Source: Posidonia oceanica
Taxonomy: Eukaryota; Streptophyta; Magnoliopsida; Alismatales; Posidoniaceae
Reading direction: 5' to 3'
DNA: 64,000 nt
NCBI GenBank assembly: GCA_037176725.1
Contig: JAZBRS010000077.1
Coordinates: 6,820,001-6,884,000, forward strand
Shown: in pieces, positions 43,650 through 54,384 of the stretch
Numbering within the stretch: position 1 is the stretch's first letter
Layout of the letters: every line of letters starts with the position of its first letter
Notes under the pieces: generated by a model
What the model was told of the DNA's origin: nothing
Seen by the model: the letters and a program-made list of their open reading frames with translations, nothing else
The model's database searches: none
Position numbers and translations under genes: made by a program

Positions 43650-44034
43650 AGTCACCGCATGAGCTGGCGCCTAACGGTCGAGGGGGGAGTGGGTAATAAC
43701 TGTGGAAAAGTGGTTCGAAAGGAGCCACGATCGCTAGTCACTACAAAGAGTGACGCCTGACGGTCAAAGATCATGGAAAGACCGAGGCGGTTCCACAATC
43801 GTTCAGTCGCCTAATGAGCTGGCGCCTGAGAGTTGAGGGGATAGTGGGGCGCAACCGCTACCCACGATCGTCCAGTCGCCTCCAGTTGACGTCCCCATGG
43901 GTCGCCTCCTGAGATGGCTTCTGACTGAGCCGCCTCCTTGGCTGGCTGCTAGTATAGTCGGCTGGGAAATGGGCGACAATTGTAGTCGCCGCCTTAGGTG
44001 GCTACTATGTGAGTCGCCTCTCCAAGTGGCTACT
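43650..44034. repeat. Dyad cluster AGTCGCC-N9-GGCGAC in U3 of LTR D, nine copies
   Basis: Imperfect copies at 43650, 43736, 43805, 43874, 43901, 43929, 43955, 43984 and 44012. Examples: AGTCGCC-N9-GGCGCC and AGTCGCC-N9-GGCTAC. Spacing between half-sites is nearly constant at 8-10 bp while the spacer sequence varies. Placement just upstream of the TATA box suggests regulator binding sites. Confidence 0.75.
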
Positions 44035-44390
44035 AACTTGCCTAGGTTGTTTTTAGCTCTTTTCCTGGGTTTTTGCCAGAGGGAACAAGATGGGAGGCTG
44101 GGAAACTACAGATAGCCTATGAAATCAAGGAAGCATCTCTGTTAACTCAACTCCAATCTTAAATCTGAGTTGAAGTGAAGGATACCCAGGGTACTTGGAC
44201 TCGTCATGAGTCCGAGTGAGTTAGCTCTACTACAGCCAACAACCTGAGTCTAGGTAGGGTCTAGTGATGCTTTAAAGAGGTCAAGGAATATCTAGAAGAT
44301 GTGTTATCAAACTTAGGCATGAAATTTGGGGCGCCTCAAGGTTTCTACCCTCAAAAGAACTCTCAAAAATGCGAAAATAGGATATCTACG

Positions 44391-44403
44391 GATGCCCCTC
44401 CTT
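44391..44403 (-). other. Polypurine tract of D
   Basis: Minus strand AAGGAGGGGCATC directly before the LTR. It shares GGAGGGGCATC with A's tract. Confidence 0.72.
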
Positions 44404-45412
44404 GGAGTTGATCTTGGAACAAGATCGAGTCCAAGGCAAGAACGATGTCCTATTGAGCATTTCCTGAAAAAGGGAGCTCTATCTCAATCAATTTGTCACT
44501 GAAGTAGCCAAATAAAAGGTAAAAAGAGAGTTTAAATTGCCATCAAATTGGAGACTTAGGCATGGAGGGGTCAAGTCGGTTTCGGATCTTGTGTCACAAC
44601 CGAGGTCAAGACCAGGTCAACCATGTGTGTACCAACGGGCAAGCACTAAGGGGGAAATCGCAGGATGTTATTCCAGCACGATCGAAATGAGAGTGTGACA
44701 TCTTGTTTGAGACTTTACTCAGATTGGAATTTATCAGAGGATAGGTACGAACTAGGTTGGCTCTAGGAGAATCATATGCCTGAAGGGTTTCTAACACTCT
44801 TGAAGAACAATGCTCCGTCCGTGCTTCACTTCCAATGATATGAGAAAATGCATGGATGGATGATTTAAACATACCATGATAATGCAAGGTCAACACGCAA
44901 TGCAATGAATGGTCCACATGCTAGGTTAGGCCGGTAGGGTACGGTTGGTCCCAAACTATATGGACATATGCAAAATGAATGAATGCAATTCGTTGTGGTC
45001 AAGTGCTTTCCGTCCTGGAGTGTGACCAGCACTCTCTAGAAAGGACCGTCGTCCCACAGCTCGATTTGGCAAACAAAGAGGTTCCGTGCAAAGAGAACCA
45101 GGTGAGGGAGTGAACCCTTCACTTGCCAATCTGATGTGTCGTCTGGTGTTTGCAGTAGTTGTGGCAGGTGGTGCGTGAACTCAAGGTGAGAGTTCACCCT
45201 CTCTGGCTTCGCGGTAGTCTGTTTTGATGGTTTAGTCGCCACTTTCATGGGCGGCTTAACCATTCGCCGCTTTCGGTGGCGACGCGCGATCTCTTGGTTT
45301 ATTTAATTCAGAAACCCTTTTAAACCCTGATTCTTTTGATAAAGGGAGGTAAAAGACAGCCGTCCTTACTTTCTAGGAAACATTCTGCACAGGTAAACCC
45401 CTTATTTTGACC
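44404..45412. other. Spacer between D PPT and first antisense gene
   Basis: No long frame. Two dyads of the GTCGCC type lie at 45234-45283, about 130-180 bp ahead of the ATG at 45413. GCACAG/GTAAAC at about 45392 could be a donor in the gene's 5' leader. Nothing else recognised. Confidence 0.5.
45234..45283. promoter_or_regulatory. Two GTCGCC dyads ahead of antisense gene D1
   Basis: AGTCGCC followed by GGCGGCT-like text (45234-45256) and TCGCCGC-N5-GTGGCGAC (45264-45283, near perfect). Same motif as in the LTR U3. Confidence 0.6.
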
Positions 45413-46772
45413 ATGAAGCTTCCTTCCTTCTCTTCTCTGACCTTCCCGGTGAAAAGGGTGGTTGATATCCCTAACCATTTGATGAAAGCTATCCGGAATG
45501 ACCAGGTATGTTCTCCTCTTAGTCCTTGCATGCTTTCCTTTGTGGTTTAGCCTCTGAAGTTTGCTTGTTTAGGCCGTAGTGAACCTCACGGGATGCCTGG
45601 ATTTTCACAATTCCTTTCAGTATACTCTACCATGGGTGGCTGGCTTGATCAATTGTGCAGAGAACAACAGACATCTCTTCGAGTGTAGTGGTTTTGACAA
45701 GCTTCTTGACTTGATTCTCACGCCTGTGCCTTGGCCGTTGTTGCACGCCTTGATGGCTTTTTGGAATGGTTCCTCCAACACCTTCACTCTTCCTTGTGGA
45801 GAGACATTGATTACGTGTAAGGAGGTGTCCTCTTTGCTTGGGTTGGCGGCGGAATCTACTGAGGCGGCAGATGATCGCTACGCCATTTCTGTTGAAACAG
45901 TGGGTTCCAGGAAGATAGGCGAGTATTTAGCAATGGATCTGGAGGCTAGCAAGACTTTGATGCACTCAGGGAGACTCTTTCTTCGAGGCCTATGGGAGGT
46001 TCTTAGTACTAGACAACTTGCTGAAGCAGAGCTGAAGAAGTGCTTGTTTGTGGCAGTGGGCGGCCTTGCCTTGTTTGCAGATGCAAATTTCACAATGGAT
46101 CTTCACCATGTGGATCTCCTGATGTTGGTCGATGTTCATCCAGATCTGTGCTTGGCTCCTACTGTGCTAGTTTACACCATGGAGGGGCTCACTAGTGCCT
46201 CTTGTTCAGGGAAATTCTTCAGTTCTCCACTATTGCTGCACAGGTGGTTCATGTCCCAATGCTGTTGTGATACAAATTTCACAGGTCTGAGCTTCCATGA
46301 CTCCGTCCTCCATCTGGGACGCTTGTCACTACAGGATTTTGACTTCGTTCCGAAGCTGCCTGGAGCTCACAAAGCACGGGTGATGAGCACAGCTCACAGT
46401 GACCTTGAGCTTGTCCTGACAGGTGCCACATCATTTGTGCTGTATCCCATCCATCGCTACCCCCGTTTGCTGAATCAGGAGCTAGTTGTCCAAGCTGATG
46501 CAGTTCTGACCCCTCCAATCTGCGTTCGCAAGGAATACGGTGATCGGGATGAGCAGATGGTGCTGGAGTACATAGCCCGTTGGGTTTATATCGGTAGGCG
46601 AGTGTCTATAAGTGCGCCTCGGCTTTCTGCAACTGCTCGGGAGTCCTAGGAGGCGAAGTATGTGAAGTGGTACGCACGGTACTGCCCCACTCCTCAGAAG
46701 TATGTTGATGACAAGCAGGAATTTCTGAAGATGATTGGGCTCAACCGCTCGAGCATGGCAATGCATAGCTGA
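45413..46772 (+). pseudogene. Antisense gene D1: PMD-type protein, two exons
   Basis: Exon 1 is 45413-45505 (31 codons, ends GACCAG/GTATG). Exon 2 starts at 45573 after TTGCTTGTTTAG and is in phase. About 430 codons to TGA at 46770-46772, but a TAG at 46647-46649 (probably from CAG) truncates it by 41 codons. PMD-like features: FWNGSSNTFTLPCGETLITC followed by KEVSSLLGLA (about residues 90-120), and LAPTVLVYTMEGLTS followed by FFSSPLLLHRWFM. It is antisense to gag-pol, so its intron survives reverse transcription of the sense genomic RNA. The family match is by pattern only; the protein is clearly different from D2. Confidence 0.75.
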
Positions 46773-46975
46773 TTATATCTTGAATTTTAATTTTAAGTTG
46801 GGTTGGGTTGAACCATGTCTTTTAAGTTTGAGTTCAGGTTGAATTGTGTTTCAGTTTTTGAATTACATTTTGGGTTGAATTATATTTTAGCTTCTGAATT
46901 GTGTTTTGTCGTTTGTTAATGTATGAGTTCGTGTTTTAGGGGGAAATTAAGGGATAAAACCCTCTGCCGTTGTTA

Positions 46976-47139
46976 ACCGCCGCTCATTGTGGCGTCCTGT
47001 TGAGTCGCCTCTTTTTAGGGCAACTAGCTTCGCGCTCCTTCAGAGGGTTCAAATCGAGGTGGGAAAGTCAGCACGCGAAGAGCTAGGTGAGGCGCCTATA
47101 GAAGAGGCGTCTAACTGAGTCGCCTCTTCTACTGGCAAC
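46976..47139. promoter_or_regulatory. Four GTCGCC dyads ahead of antisense gene D2
   Basis: At 46976-46996 (CCGCC-N8-GGCGTC), 47003-47025, 47091-47111 (GGCGCC-N9-GGCGTC) and 47117-47139 (AGTCGCC-N9-GGCAAC). They lie 170-330 bp before the predicted ATG at 47310. Confidence 0.62.
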
Positions 47140-47309
47140 CAGGTTACGAGTCAGTAGCCAAAACTGGCCATTGCCCCATTTTTCCAGTGGTTTCCGACTT
47201 CTCTTCTTCCTCCCCCTCTCTCCGGTGCATGTGTCCCTCCGGCTGGCGGCGTCTCCGGCGTGGTGCGGCAGCGTCCGGCGTGGGGTGTTCCTCTCTCCTC
47301 CCCCCTCTG

Positions 47310-50300
47310 ATGGCCAGCAACGGCAACGAGGATGACGGCGTGGGGGCTCCTGTTCCTCCTTCCTCCTCCCCGATGGCAAGTGGCAATGAGGGCAGTAGTG
47401 TGGGTTGCCCGAGCGACGGGTCTCGCCGGGGACGGAGGTACTCCTCTTCCCCTTCCTTTTTTCTGATTTATTTGTTTGTTATTTATTTTTATTTTTTTGT
47501 TCTTGAATCATGGATGTAATTAGGAGAGTGGATTTCATGGAAATTTTAGGCTTTTAGATTTAAGTTTATTTTAGAAATTTTAGTTTTAATTTAATTGTTA
47601 GTTTAATTCTTCTTTTCTATTTTAATTTTAATTCCGTTTTTAATTAATTAACACTATTTCTGTTTTTCTGTTTTTTTTTCTATTTTAATTCCGTTTTTAA
47701 TTAATTGGTTTAATTCTGTTTTTGTTTTAGTATTAGTTTAATTCTGTTTTTGTTTTTATTTTCAGTTTAATTCTGTTTTTGTTTTTATTTTCAGTTTTTA
47801 TTTCTGTTTTATTTTAAATTTCAGTTTTTACTTTTATTTTCTTTTATTTTAAATTTCAGTTTTTACTTTTATTTTAAATTCAGTTTTTACTTTTATTTTA
47901 AATTCCAGTTTTTACTTTTTTTCAGTTTTTACTTTTGTTTTAAAATTCTGAATTTTACTTTTATTGCAAATTCAGTTTTTACTTTTATTTTAAAATCCTG
48001 AATTTACTTCTTCTTTTTTTCAGTTTTTACTTTTGTTTTAAAATTCTGAATTTTACTTTTATTCTAAATTCAGTTTTTACTTTTATTTTAAAATCCTGAA
48101 TTTTACTTTTATTTCAAATTCAGTTTTTTATTTTTTTCAGTTTTTACTTTTGTTTTAAAATTCTGAATTTTACTTTTATTTCAAATTCAGTTTTTACTTT
48201 TATTTTAAAATCCTGAATTTACTTTTTTTTTTCAGTTTTTACTTTTGTTTTAAAATTCTGAATTTTACTTTTATTTTAAATTCAGTTTTTACTTTTATTT
48301 TAAAATCCTGAATTTTACTTTTATTTCAAATTCAGTTTTTTACTTTTTTTTTAAAATCCTGAATTTTACTCTCTTTTTTTCAAATTCTGAATTTTACTTT
48401 TATTTTAAAATTCAGTATTTTTTACTTTAAAATTCTGAATTTTACTTTTGTTTTAAAATTCTGAATTTTACTTTTGTTTTAAATTTCAGTATTTTACTTT
48501 TGTTTTAAATTTCAGTATTTTTTACTTTAAAATTCTGAATTTTACTTTTGTTTTAAAATTCTGATTTTTTTAGTCCTAATTGTGGAATTTAGATTAAACT
48601 CAATTTGGTTTAAGTTCATGGAAAATTGATGTAAATTCAGTTATTGGATTTAGTTATTTAAAGTTATGTTTTAAATGTTAAATTTTTAAATGTGGAATGT
48701 CATTGTGAAATGTGAGATGGAAATGGTAAATGTGAAATGTGAAAGGAAATTTTGTGTGGAATGTGAATGGAAATCTATTTTTATGGATATTTGGACGTTT
48801 ATTTAATCCTTTCTTGTGGAGATGTGTATGTGTGTTGTAAATTTGCAGGGAAATAAAAATTTTTAATCGATATTGTAGGGGAGATTATGGCAAATTTTTC
48901 CCAAAAATTTAAGAGATTTTATTAATTTTTGGAATTTAAAAGTGGGGATTCAATTTTAGGGGTTAAACATGTAAAAGGATCTAGTTGTTAATCCTTAATT
49001 GGTTTGTTAAATGACATTTTTGTTACCTATATGGATTAGTGAAAGGTTTAAGTTGGTTTAGGGTTGGATTTTTAATTTTGAAGTTAGGATATTAGAGTTG
49101 GACTTCTTTTTTTTTTTTTTAAAAGGATGATCTTTTATAACTTTAAAAGATAAATCTTAAAGGATGGATTTTTTTAGAAGATGGATTAAAAGAAGGTGGA
49201 TTTAAAAAGATGGTGGATTTTAAAAATAAGATGGTGGATTTTTAAAAATAAGATGGATTTTAAAAAGAAGATGGATTTTAACAAGAAGATGGATTTTAAA
49301 AAGGAGATGGAAAAGAAGATAGATTAAAAGGAGGATTAAAAAAAGAAGGATTTAAAAGGATGGATTTTAAAAAGGAGATGGATTTAAAAAGAAGGTGGAA
49401 AAAAAGAAGATCGATTTATTTTCTTTAAAAAGATCGATTTTTAAAAGATTGATTTTAAAGGATTGATTTTTTAAAAGATTGATTTTAAAAGGACGGGTTT
49501 TTTTCAAAAGATTGATTTTTCAAAGGATTGATTTTTTAAAGGATTGATTTTTTTTTAAAGGATTGATTTTTTAAAGGATTGATTAAAAAGATAAGTTTTA
49601 AAAAGAGTTGATTAAAAAGGATGGGTTTTTAAAAAGAGTTTAAAAAGATAGGTTTAAAAAGAGTTGATTAAAAGATAGGTTTAAAAAGAGTTTAAAAAGA
49701 TAGGTTTTAAAAAGAGTTTAAAAATATAGGTTTTAAAAAGAGTTTAAAAAGATAGGTTTTAAAAAGTGTTTAAAAAGATAGGTTTTAAAAAGAGTTGATT
49801 AAAAAGGATGGGTTTTATTAAAGATGATTAAAAAGGATGGTTTTATTAAAGATGATTAAAAAGGATGGTTTTGTTAAAGATGATTAAAAAGGATGGTTTT
49901 GTTAAAAGAGTTGGGTTTAGTTAAAAAGATGGTTTTTTTTTTTTTAAATATGGTTTTGTTAAAAAAGATGGTTTTGGTTTAAAGAAATTATCTTTAAGGA
50001 TTAATTTTAAAATTTAAGTTGGTTAGTTAAAGCGATGCATTTCTTTCCCTTTTGGTCGGTTACGTGGACTACTTAGCGTTTAGGGAAACAATTAAGAGAA
50101 TTAATGGTTTTATCTGACTATGCTCTACTTGTGATACCATTTCAGGGCTTTCGATGAGGAGGCTGAGATGAGGAGGGACGAGGCCGGTCCTTCCACTGCG
50201 GAGGCGAGTTCCTCTCGTCCCTGCAAGCTCCAGGCGAGGCGGCCACGTGCGCCGTCTCCTGTCCCGCCTGAGGTTGGTGACGGGGGTGCTCCTACTCCAG

Positions 50301-52992
50301 ATGCATCCCCTTCTCCTCCCAGGAGAGCCTGTACAGCGGTAGAGCTCGTAGAGCTAGGACAGGTGAGGTTTATGTGTCTTTTGGCTTTTATTAAGTTACT
50401 TTGCTTGATTATTAAGTTACTAACGTTTTTAATGTTTTCTTTTATGCCAGATGCCATTGTCGAGCCAGACACGCTCTAGCTGGGCTGACTTGCACGAGAC
50501 GTATCTTGGCCTCCCAGAGTTCCAGCGGGTGAGACTTGCAGGGATGGGCTTTGGCCACTTCTTGGAGATCATGCCTTTCGAGATTCACTTGGGACTGTTG
50601 GTTTCTTTCGCTGAGAGGTACAACAGGAGTTCCGGCAGCTTCATCTTTCGCGTAGGCGAGATGATGATTACCATGGAGGATGTAGTGCAGCTGGTGGGCC
50701 TGAGGGTTGACGGAGAGCCTGTGATAGTGCCTTTGCAGCCTAACTATACTGCTGAACTCAAGGCCTGTTATGGTGCACGACCTCCCCCTTCTGGTTGCTT
50801 CCATACACGCGTCAACATCAAGTCGCTGAAGGACCGACTGGACGCCTTCTTCTTGCTGACGAGGTGACCCCGGAGATAATGAACCAGCAGCTTCGGCTCT
50901 TTTTGTCCATCCTGTTTCATAGGCTCTTCTTCGGCACGTCTTCTCAGATGTTACATGCCGGTTTTGCTCCTCTCCTTCTTCAGGTGGAGAGGATTGGTAG
51001 GTACTCTTGGGGCTTAACCGTGTTGGTCTATTTGATCTCCCGGCTGGAGTCTTTTACTGCGGGCCAGACCCGCTCTCTTTCAGTCTGTCTGCCTCTTTTC
51101 CAGGTTTGTGCTTTATTTATTTGCTTGCCTTCTGTTTGCTTGACTGTTGCTGACTTGGAATTGTTGCTTTGTGTGACAGACCTGGATCTTTGAGCATTTC
51201 GTGTACCTCCGACCTGGAGTGCCAGGAGATGGTCCCATCGAGTTACCCCGGGCTCAGCGGTGGAGCGAGGTGTAGCTGGCTCCGGAGTGGATTCGTCCTG
51301 TGAGACATCTGGGCCGCTTCCTATTAGAGATCCTCCCAGAGGAGTAGGTGAGTTTCAGTGCTTAGGTCCCTCTCTCTTGCACAGTTTACTAGTTTCTGAC
51401 TGATTTGTGCTTGCAGGTTGTCTGGAGACCCTACTCTGAGGGTGAGCATGCTGATGAGGAGCCCGTGGTGTGCGGTTCCCACTTGTTCTCTCGGGAGTGC
51501 TGGCTTTTTAGCCTCTTCAGATGTCACTACATCCAGGTGGGCCATGTTTTGCGACAGTTCGGCCTTCAGCAGGTCAGTCCGGCGCTGGGTCCTGCGGATT
51601 GCTCTCGGGGATCCATTTCGGGAGGTCGGAGCGATGCTCCTCAGCGGTTTGGAGAGCAGCTCGAGAACTGGCGCTCGAGTGGCACAGAGCCCCTTTCTGG
51701 TGGTTCTGTGGAGACAGAGGCGGTGTGGAGGACCTGGTTTGATTCTGAGTTTAGCCGTCTGATCGTTTTCCACCGCGACGTCTTTTATGGTCGCTCCAAC
51801 GTTCCGATGGGCACTGGTCCTAGTGAGAGCGTCGGCGACCTTCGTCGTGAGTTGGCGATTGCCTGCAGCCATATTGAGGAGCTGGTAAGCAATCCCTCCC
51901 GGTGTTGTGTTATTTGACTGCCCTTTTACTTGTTCACTTGCTTATGCATCTCCCTTGTTTGTGCAGATGGATGCTTCGGAGGGGATGACTGAGGAGTGCA
52001 GGACTCAGCAGGAGGAGCACTCCTTGAGAGTGGCGGAGCTGGTGAGGAAGAGGGACGAGCTCCTGTCCCAAATGGACGAGCTTCGAGCACGAGTGAGTAG
52101 TGTTTCCCTTTGTTAGTTGTTGGTACCTGTTTCTGCTTGTCTAATTGTTGTTTTTGCTTTGGTACAGGCTGAGGGTGCTTCGACGAGTGCAGAGCCTGCC
52201 CCTACTGCCACCATAGGTCCAGCCGCTTCCCACGCCAAGGACGTGCTTGCTGAGGAGGTCTGGGCTCGCGATTCAGAGGTATTTCTACACTTTCCCTCCT
52301 TTAAGTACTTGTAAATATCAGTCCTCTAACTCGTATGGCTTCATTGTGCAGATTCAGGCGATGATGGATTTGATCCACATGCCTCCAGCTATTGGTCCTA
52401 CTCAGAGCCAGCTGGATGATGCCTTGGGGCGTGCCGAGGAGCTACAGGGACATCTCAGTCAAGTGGAGCGGGAGCGTGACAACCACATCCCGGAGTTAAA
52501 GGCTCGTATGGCAGCATCTGATGCAGCAGCGGCCAAGGCTTAGTTCGAGGCTTCTTCCCTGAGAAGGGTATTCCTGTTCTGTCTTTAATGCTTTAGTTGT
52601 AGCTAGCCTTCCTGCTTTTCTGTTTATAAACTGCTCTTATTTTGTGATTTGTTTTATTTCAGTTGAGCGATTTCCATGGGCAGCAGATGCGGGAAATGGA
52701 GATACGGCTGATGCAGATAGAGACAGTGGTTGCGATAGTGCTTCCTAGTGCTGATGTGGCTAATCTGATGCCTGCCCCTATTACTGCAGCTCCTGTGGGG
52801 TCGGGGCATTCTAGGGTCTTGACGGCTGAGCAAATTGCGAGAGCGCGGTCATCTCCTCACCTTGAGATGGTTCGCTCCATCTTGAGGGAGTCTCGGGAGA
52901 GGAGTCGGAGTGGAGCGATGTCTTCTATGGCCCAGCCCGCACCGAGGCCTCTAGGCGACGAACGTGAGGGTAGTGGCGAGTCCGGTCATTGA
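47310..52992 (+). pseudogene. Antisense gene D2: PMD protein with coiled-coil tail, nine exons
   Basis: Predicted exons: 47310-47437, 50146-50362, 50451-51103, 51180-51347, 51417-51884, 51967-52092, 52168-52278, 52352-52567 and 52663-52992. Every junction has GT...AG with in-phase joining. All introns but the first are phase 0, and the first splits an AGG codon. About 805 codons. PMD part: FEIHLGLLVSFAERYN, SFIFRVGEMMITMEDVVQLV, GLRVDG (exon 3). Exon 5 carries HVLRQFGLQQ, matching A and C copies. Exons 6-9 encode a Glu/Arg-rich coiled coil (VAELVRKRDELLSQMDELRA). Lesions: a one-base loss near 50840-50860 and TAGs at 51273, 51345 and 52541, all likely CAG-to-TAG. Acceptors such as TTTATGCCAG and TTTTATTTCAG are strong. 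No transcript data, so exon 1 is the least certain. Confidence 0.78.
47438..50145. repeat. 2.7-kb low-complexity tract, probable first intron of D2
   Basis: 47440-48570 is T-rich on the + strand, built of ~50-bp variants of TTCAGTTTTTACTTTTATTT and CTGAATTTTACTTTTATTTC. 48570-49100 is plain AT-rich. 49130-49990 is made of short units such as GATGGATTTTAAAAAG and GGTTTTAAAAAGAGTTTAAA. No frame of note. The T-rich half fits the U-rich bias of plant introns. The flanking sites CGGAG/GTACTC and ATTTCAG/GGC keep the reading frame. Confidence 0.7.
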
Positions 52993-54384
52993 GCTTGTAC
53001 CTTTCTTTTTGTCAAAGTCTATACTTTTCTTTTGGCAGAGTCTGTACTTGTGAATATTTAAATGAAAGGTTTTTTTTGTTTCGCTTTGCTTCCTACACAT
53101 GCTTACTTTTTTTGTTAGTAATCAATGAGCATACCTCCCTTGGCGAAAGATTTGGCTAAGTTAACTAATTAATCAAAGAGAAAGTATGTCAAATGAAAAG
53201 ATTTAGGCTAAGTTAATTAATCAACAAGGGGCATAATAGATGTTAATGCATGTTTATTTTAAATGGGTGGAGGGAATTAATTTTTGGCCTCAGCTAAAGA
53301 GATGGAAATCAGAGCCCAGTAGACGCTGATTATGAGTCATCCGTGGATGCTCTAAAGATCATTATGCTAGTAATGTCTTTTTTGAGAGAGCGCATCCAAG
53401 CCGTGGGACACGCTTGAGTAGGACGCTAACTCCGAATCCTGGTGAGTCGATGGTTGCATCATTGGCCAGATTAACTTCGATTTTCTTGCTTACTAAGTTT
53501 TCACTTGTATGTAGGTTGGATGTTTTGGTTTTTTTCTAAGTTTTGTAATTTTTTTTGGTGTTTTGGATTATATGATTTTTTGTTTTTTTTTTTTTGGGTT
53601 ATATGATTTTTTTTGGATATGATTTTTTTGGTTTTTGGTTTTGTATGATTTTTTTGGATTTTTGGTTCTTTTAATGGGGAAAGACGAGTATCTATCTTAA
53701 GCATTAGCCTCGGGGTTTGTTTCAACTAGATGAGTGGGCCTTACATTTGTGGGTGTGTCCCTTGGGTCATGCCTACACCCTTTTTAAAAGACTTCAGTCT
53801 ACACACCAGTCCTTACCTGAGTTGCTATTCCCTAGGCCTTTTCAGTCCTTGACCACCTGGGGTCGCTTACTCCTTGCCTGTTAGTGAGAATAGGATAGGG
53901 GAAGTTTTGGGATTTAGTAGACTCTCGATTTTGGCTTAGGCCTTGATTCCTGCTTGCCTTTCTTTAGTCCTTAATGCGTCTTTCTATGGTTTATACTTTT
54001 AAATGCACAGACAGCTTTTGCCATGCTCTTTTCTGCTCTTTGAACAGCTCTTTGCTGACCTCTTTTAGTTGGACAGTTTCTTTTATTGTCTCTTTTCGTT
54101 GGTTCCTTACTTGGACAGCTTCTTTGCTGCCTTCTTTCCTCTCTGTTTGGGCGGTTTTTGCCGCCGTCTTTTTCTTGACGCTTTCTAAGTTGCTTTGGCA
54201 AGCAGTTCGTACTCTAAGCCTCTGCTCTGAGCCTACTTTTCCTTACCTTCCCGTGCGGTGTGTATGTGGAGACAGGACAAGGCATGGGTTCCCCAAGTAT
54301 TCCTCTTCCTATTGACTTTGGGAGTCTCTCCTTTTCTGGCTTGGTGTTAGGCCCAAGGTCTCTTTAGTGATGTAGACATGCTGA
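52993..54384. other. Spacer between D2 and D pol (convergent ends)
   Basis: D2 (+) and pol (-) converge here. 53510-53690 is a G/T-rich low-complexity run. 53974-54315 has a + strand frame rich in Phe/Ser without a recognised domain, probably incidental. No clear terminator motif. Confidence 0.5.

Larger units (their letters stand above)
43090..44390 (-). repeat. Element D 3' LTR, 1301 bp
   Basis: In element orientation it starts CGTAGATATCC right after the PPT AAGGAGGGGCATC, with the first base apparently mutated from T, and ends GATACTACA. The ends resemble LTR A and LTR B ends (TGTWGAYA; CTACA). It contains a TATA box and the U3 dyad cluster. No primer site follows at 43089 downward, so this is a 3' LTR and not a 5' one. 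Boundaries were inferred from one copy only. Confidence 0.68.

Noticed and set aside
43090..44390. 5' LTR of element C
   Set aside because: No tRNA-complementary primer site follows at 43089, whereas a PPT precedes it at 44391. It fits D's 3' LTR.
45413..52992. Host genes lying between two retrotransposons
   Set aside because: PMD genes are common in plant genomes, but these lie between an integrase and a PPT/LTR of one element, in the same place as the PMD genes of A and C. They are more likely element-borne.
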